Shown here: piece by piece, positions 63,743 through 64,000 of the stretch
Layout: the number at the start of each line of letters is the position of its first letter
Position numbering within the stretch: position 1 is the stretch's first letter
From: Psychrobacter aquaticus CMS 56
Lineage (GTDB): Bacteria; Pseudomonadota; Gammaproteobacteria; Pseudomonadales; Moraxellaceae
Assembly: GCF_000471625.1 (NCBI RefSeq)
Contig: NZ_AUSW01000034.1
Location: forward strand, 248,001-312,000
Length of the DNA: 64,000 nt
Reading direction: 5' to 3'
Notes under the pieces: generated by a model
Seen by the model: the letters and a program-made list of their open reading frames with translations, nothing else
Databases searched by the model: none
What the model was told of the DNA's origin: nothing
Program-made: the position numbers and the translations under genes

Positions 63743-64000
63743 TTAAGCGGTATATGTAGCAGTGTTGTTGGCTAGCGACCATTTCTTAGTGACTGCGCCT
63801 TTAGCAGTACCATCGATGTCTTGCTGCGTATAAGTCCACTCAACTGCGGCATACTTGATACCAACTTTTTCGATTGGTACGCCTTCTGAACGTACAGTAG
63901 GCTCAACACTAGCGATAAGGGCATGTTTAAGCTTTATTTCAAGATATTTAACACGCTTATCACCGTTGGCACGATAAAAATCAATTTGAATTTCATCAAA
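63743..64000 (-). CDS. tssD: Hcp/TssD tube protein, C-terminal part (5' end outside window)
   Basis: 85 codons plus stop on the minus strand, open to the window edge. Translated by hand: FDEIQIDFYRANGDKRVKYL, then HALIASVEPTVRSEG, then VGIKYAAVEWTYTQQDIDG and a Lys/Trp-containing end at TKKWSLANNTATYTA. EFxxIxWTYTQQDxxG is the C-terminal signature of Hcp1-type tube proteins, here as KYAAVEWTYTQQDIDG. Hcp hexamers stack into the inner tube and also serve as an exported marker. The N-terminal half and promoter are beyond position 64000. Confidence 0.9.
   Translation of the reverse strand, partial: FDEIQIDFYRANGDKRVKYLEIKLKHALIASVEPTVRSEGVPIEKVGIKYAAVEWTYTQQDIDGTAKGAVTKKWSLANNTATYTA

Noticed and set aside
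1..64000. CRISPR arrays, prophage, integrase or transposase genes
   Set aside because: No regularly spaced direct repeats, Cas proteins, phage structural genes or transposase frames were seen; the phage-like parts belong to the T6SS.

Overview
The window looks like a chromosome segment of a Psychrobacter-type gammaproteobacterium (Moraxellaceae). This is inferred from the protein flavour (FimV, FadL/OmpP1 and SlyX-Uup neighbours), the moderate-to-low GC with A/T-rich intergenic regions, and the gene orders petABC-sspAB and leuC-leuD-lipoprotein-leuB. No rRNA is present to confirm it. About 46,000 bases are ordinary housekeeping and metabolic DNA. The last 17 kb are a type VI secretion system (T6SS) locus with its own effector module.

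Layout. 1-5.5 kb: the 3' end of dinB, then queA, then FimV encoded as two consecutive reading frames. 5.5-8 kb: asparaginase, truA, infA. 8-14 kb (minus strand): an L,D-transpeptidase lipoprotein, then the leucine genes leuB, an unknown lipoprotein, leuD and leuC, with a LysR regulator divergent from leuC. 15-17 kb: putP, preceded by a structured non-coding stretch that ends in its own terminator. 17.4-20.5 kb: two tandem FadL/OmpP1 outer-membrane proteins that share leaders and terminators. 20.7-23.1 kb: slyX and uup, divergent. 23.6-27.5 kb: petABC (cytochrome bc1), then sspA and sspB. 27.6-30 kb (minus): dcd, a short protein with faint MreB resemblance, and the Mrp/ApbC Fe-S carrier. 30.3-34.4 kb: a 3-hydroxybutyrate/ketone-body cluster (bdhA, scoB, scoA and a divergent GntP-type permease). 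34.7-37.3 kb: metG and a small secreted protein. 37.9-42.5 kb: an ABC importer of the TrpXYZ type with two substrate-binding lipoproteins; a 166-bp MITE-like element lies between the binding proteins and the permease. 42.6-46.1 kb: a YdeP/FdhF-type molybdoenzyme with fdhD. 46.4-46.7 kb: tRNA-Cys(GCA) and tRNA-Leu(UAA).

From 46.9 kb to the end, everything is on the minus strand. In transcription order it reads hcp (cut by the window edge), tssE, tssF, tssG, clpV/tssH, tssA, vgrG/tssI, a DUF4123 adaptor, a 1122-residue VasX-like effector predicted to form pores, and two homologous multi-membrane proteins that are the likely immunity proteins. tssB, tssC, tssJ, tssK, tssL and tssM are not in the window and are expected beyond position 64000.

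The most interesting points are the effector module with duplicated candidate immunity genes, the split FimV, the MITE-like element with CTAG ends inside a transporter locus, the possible small RNA upstream of putP, and the short MreB-like protein. Nothing was computed or searched; all family calls are from reading motifs.
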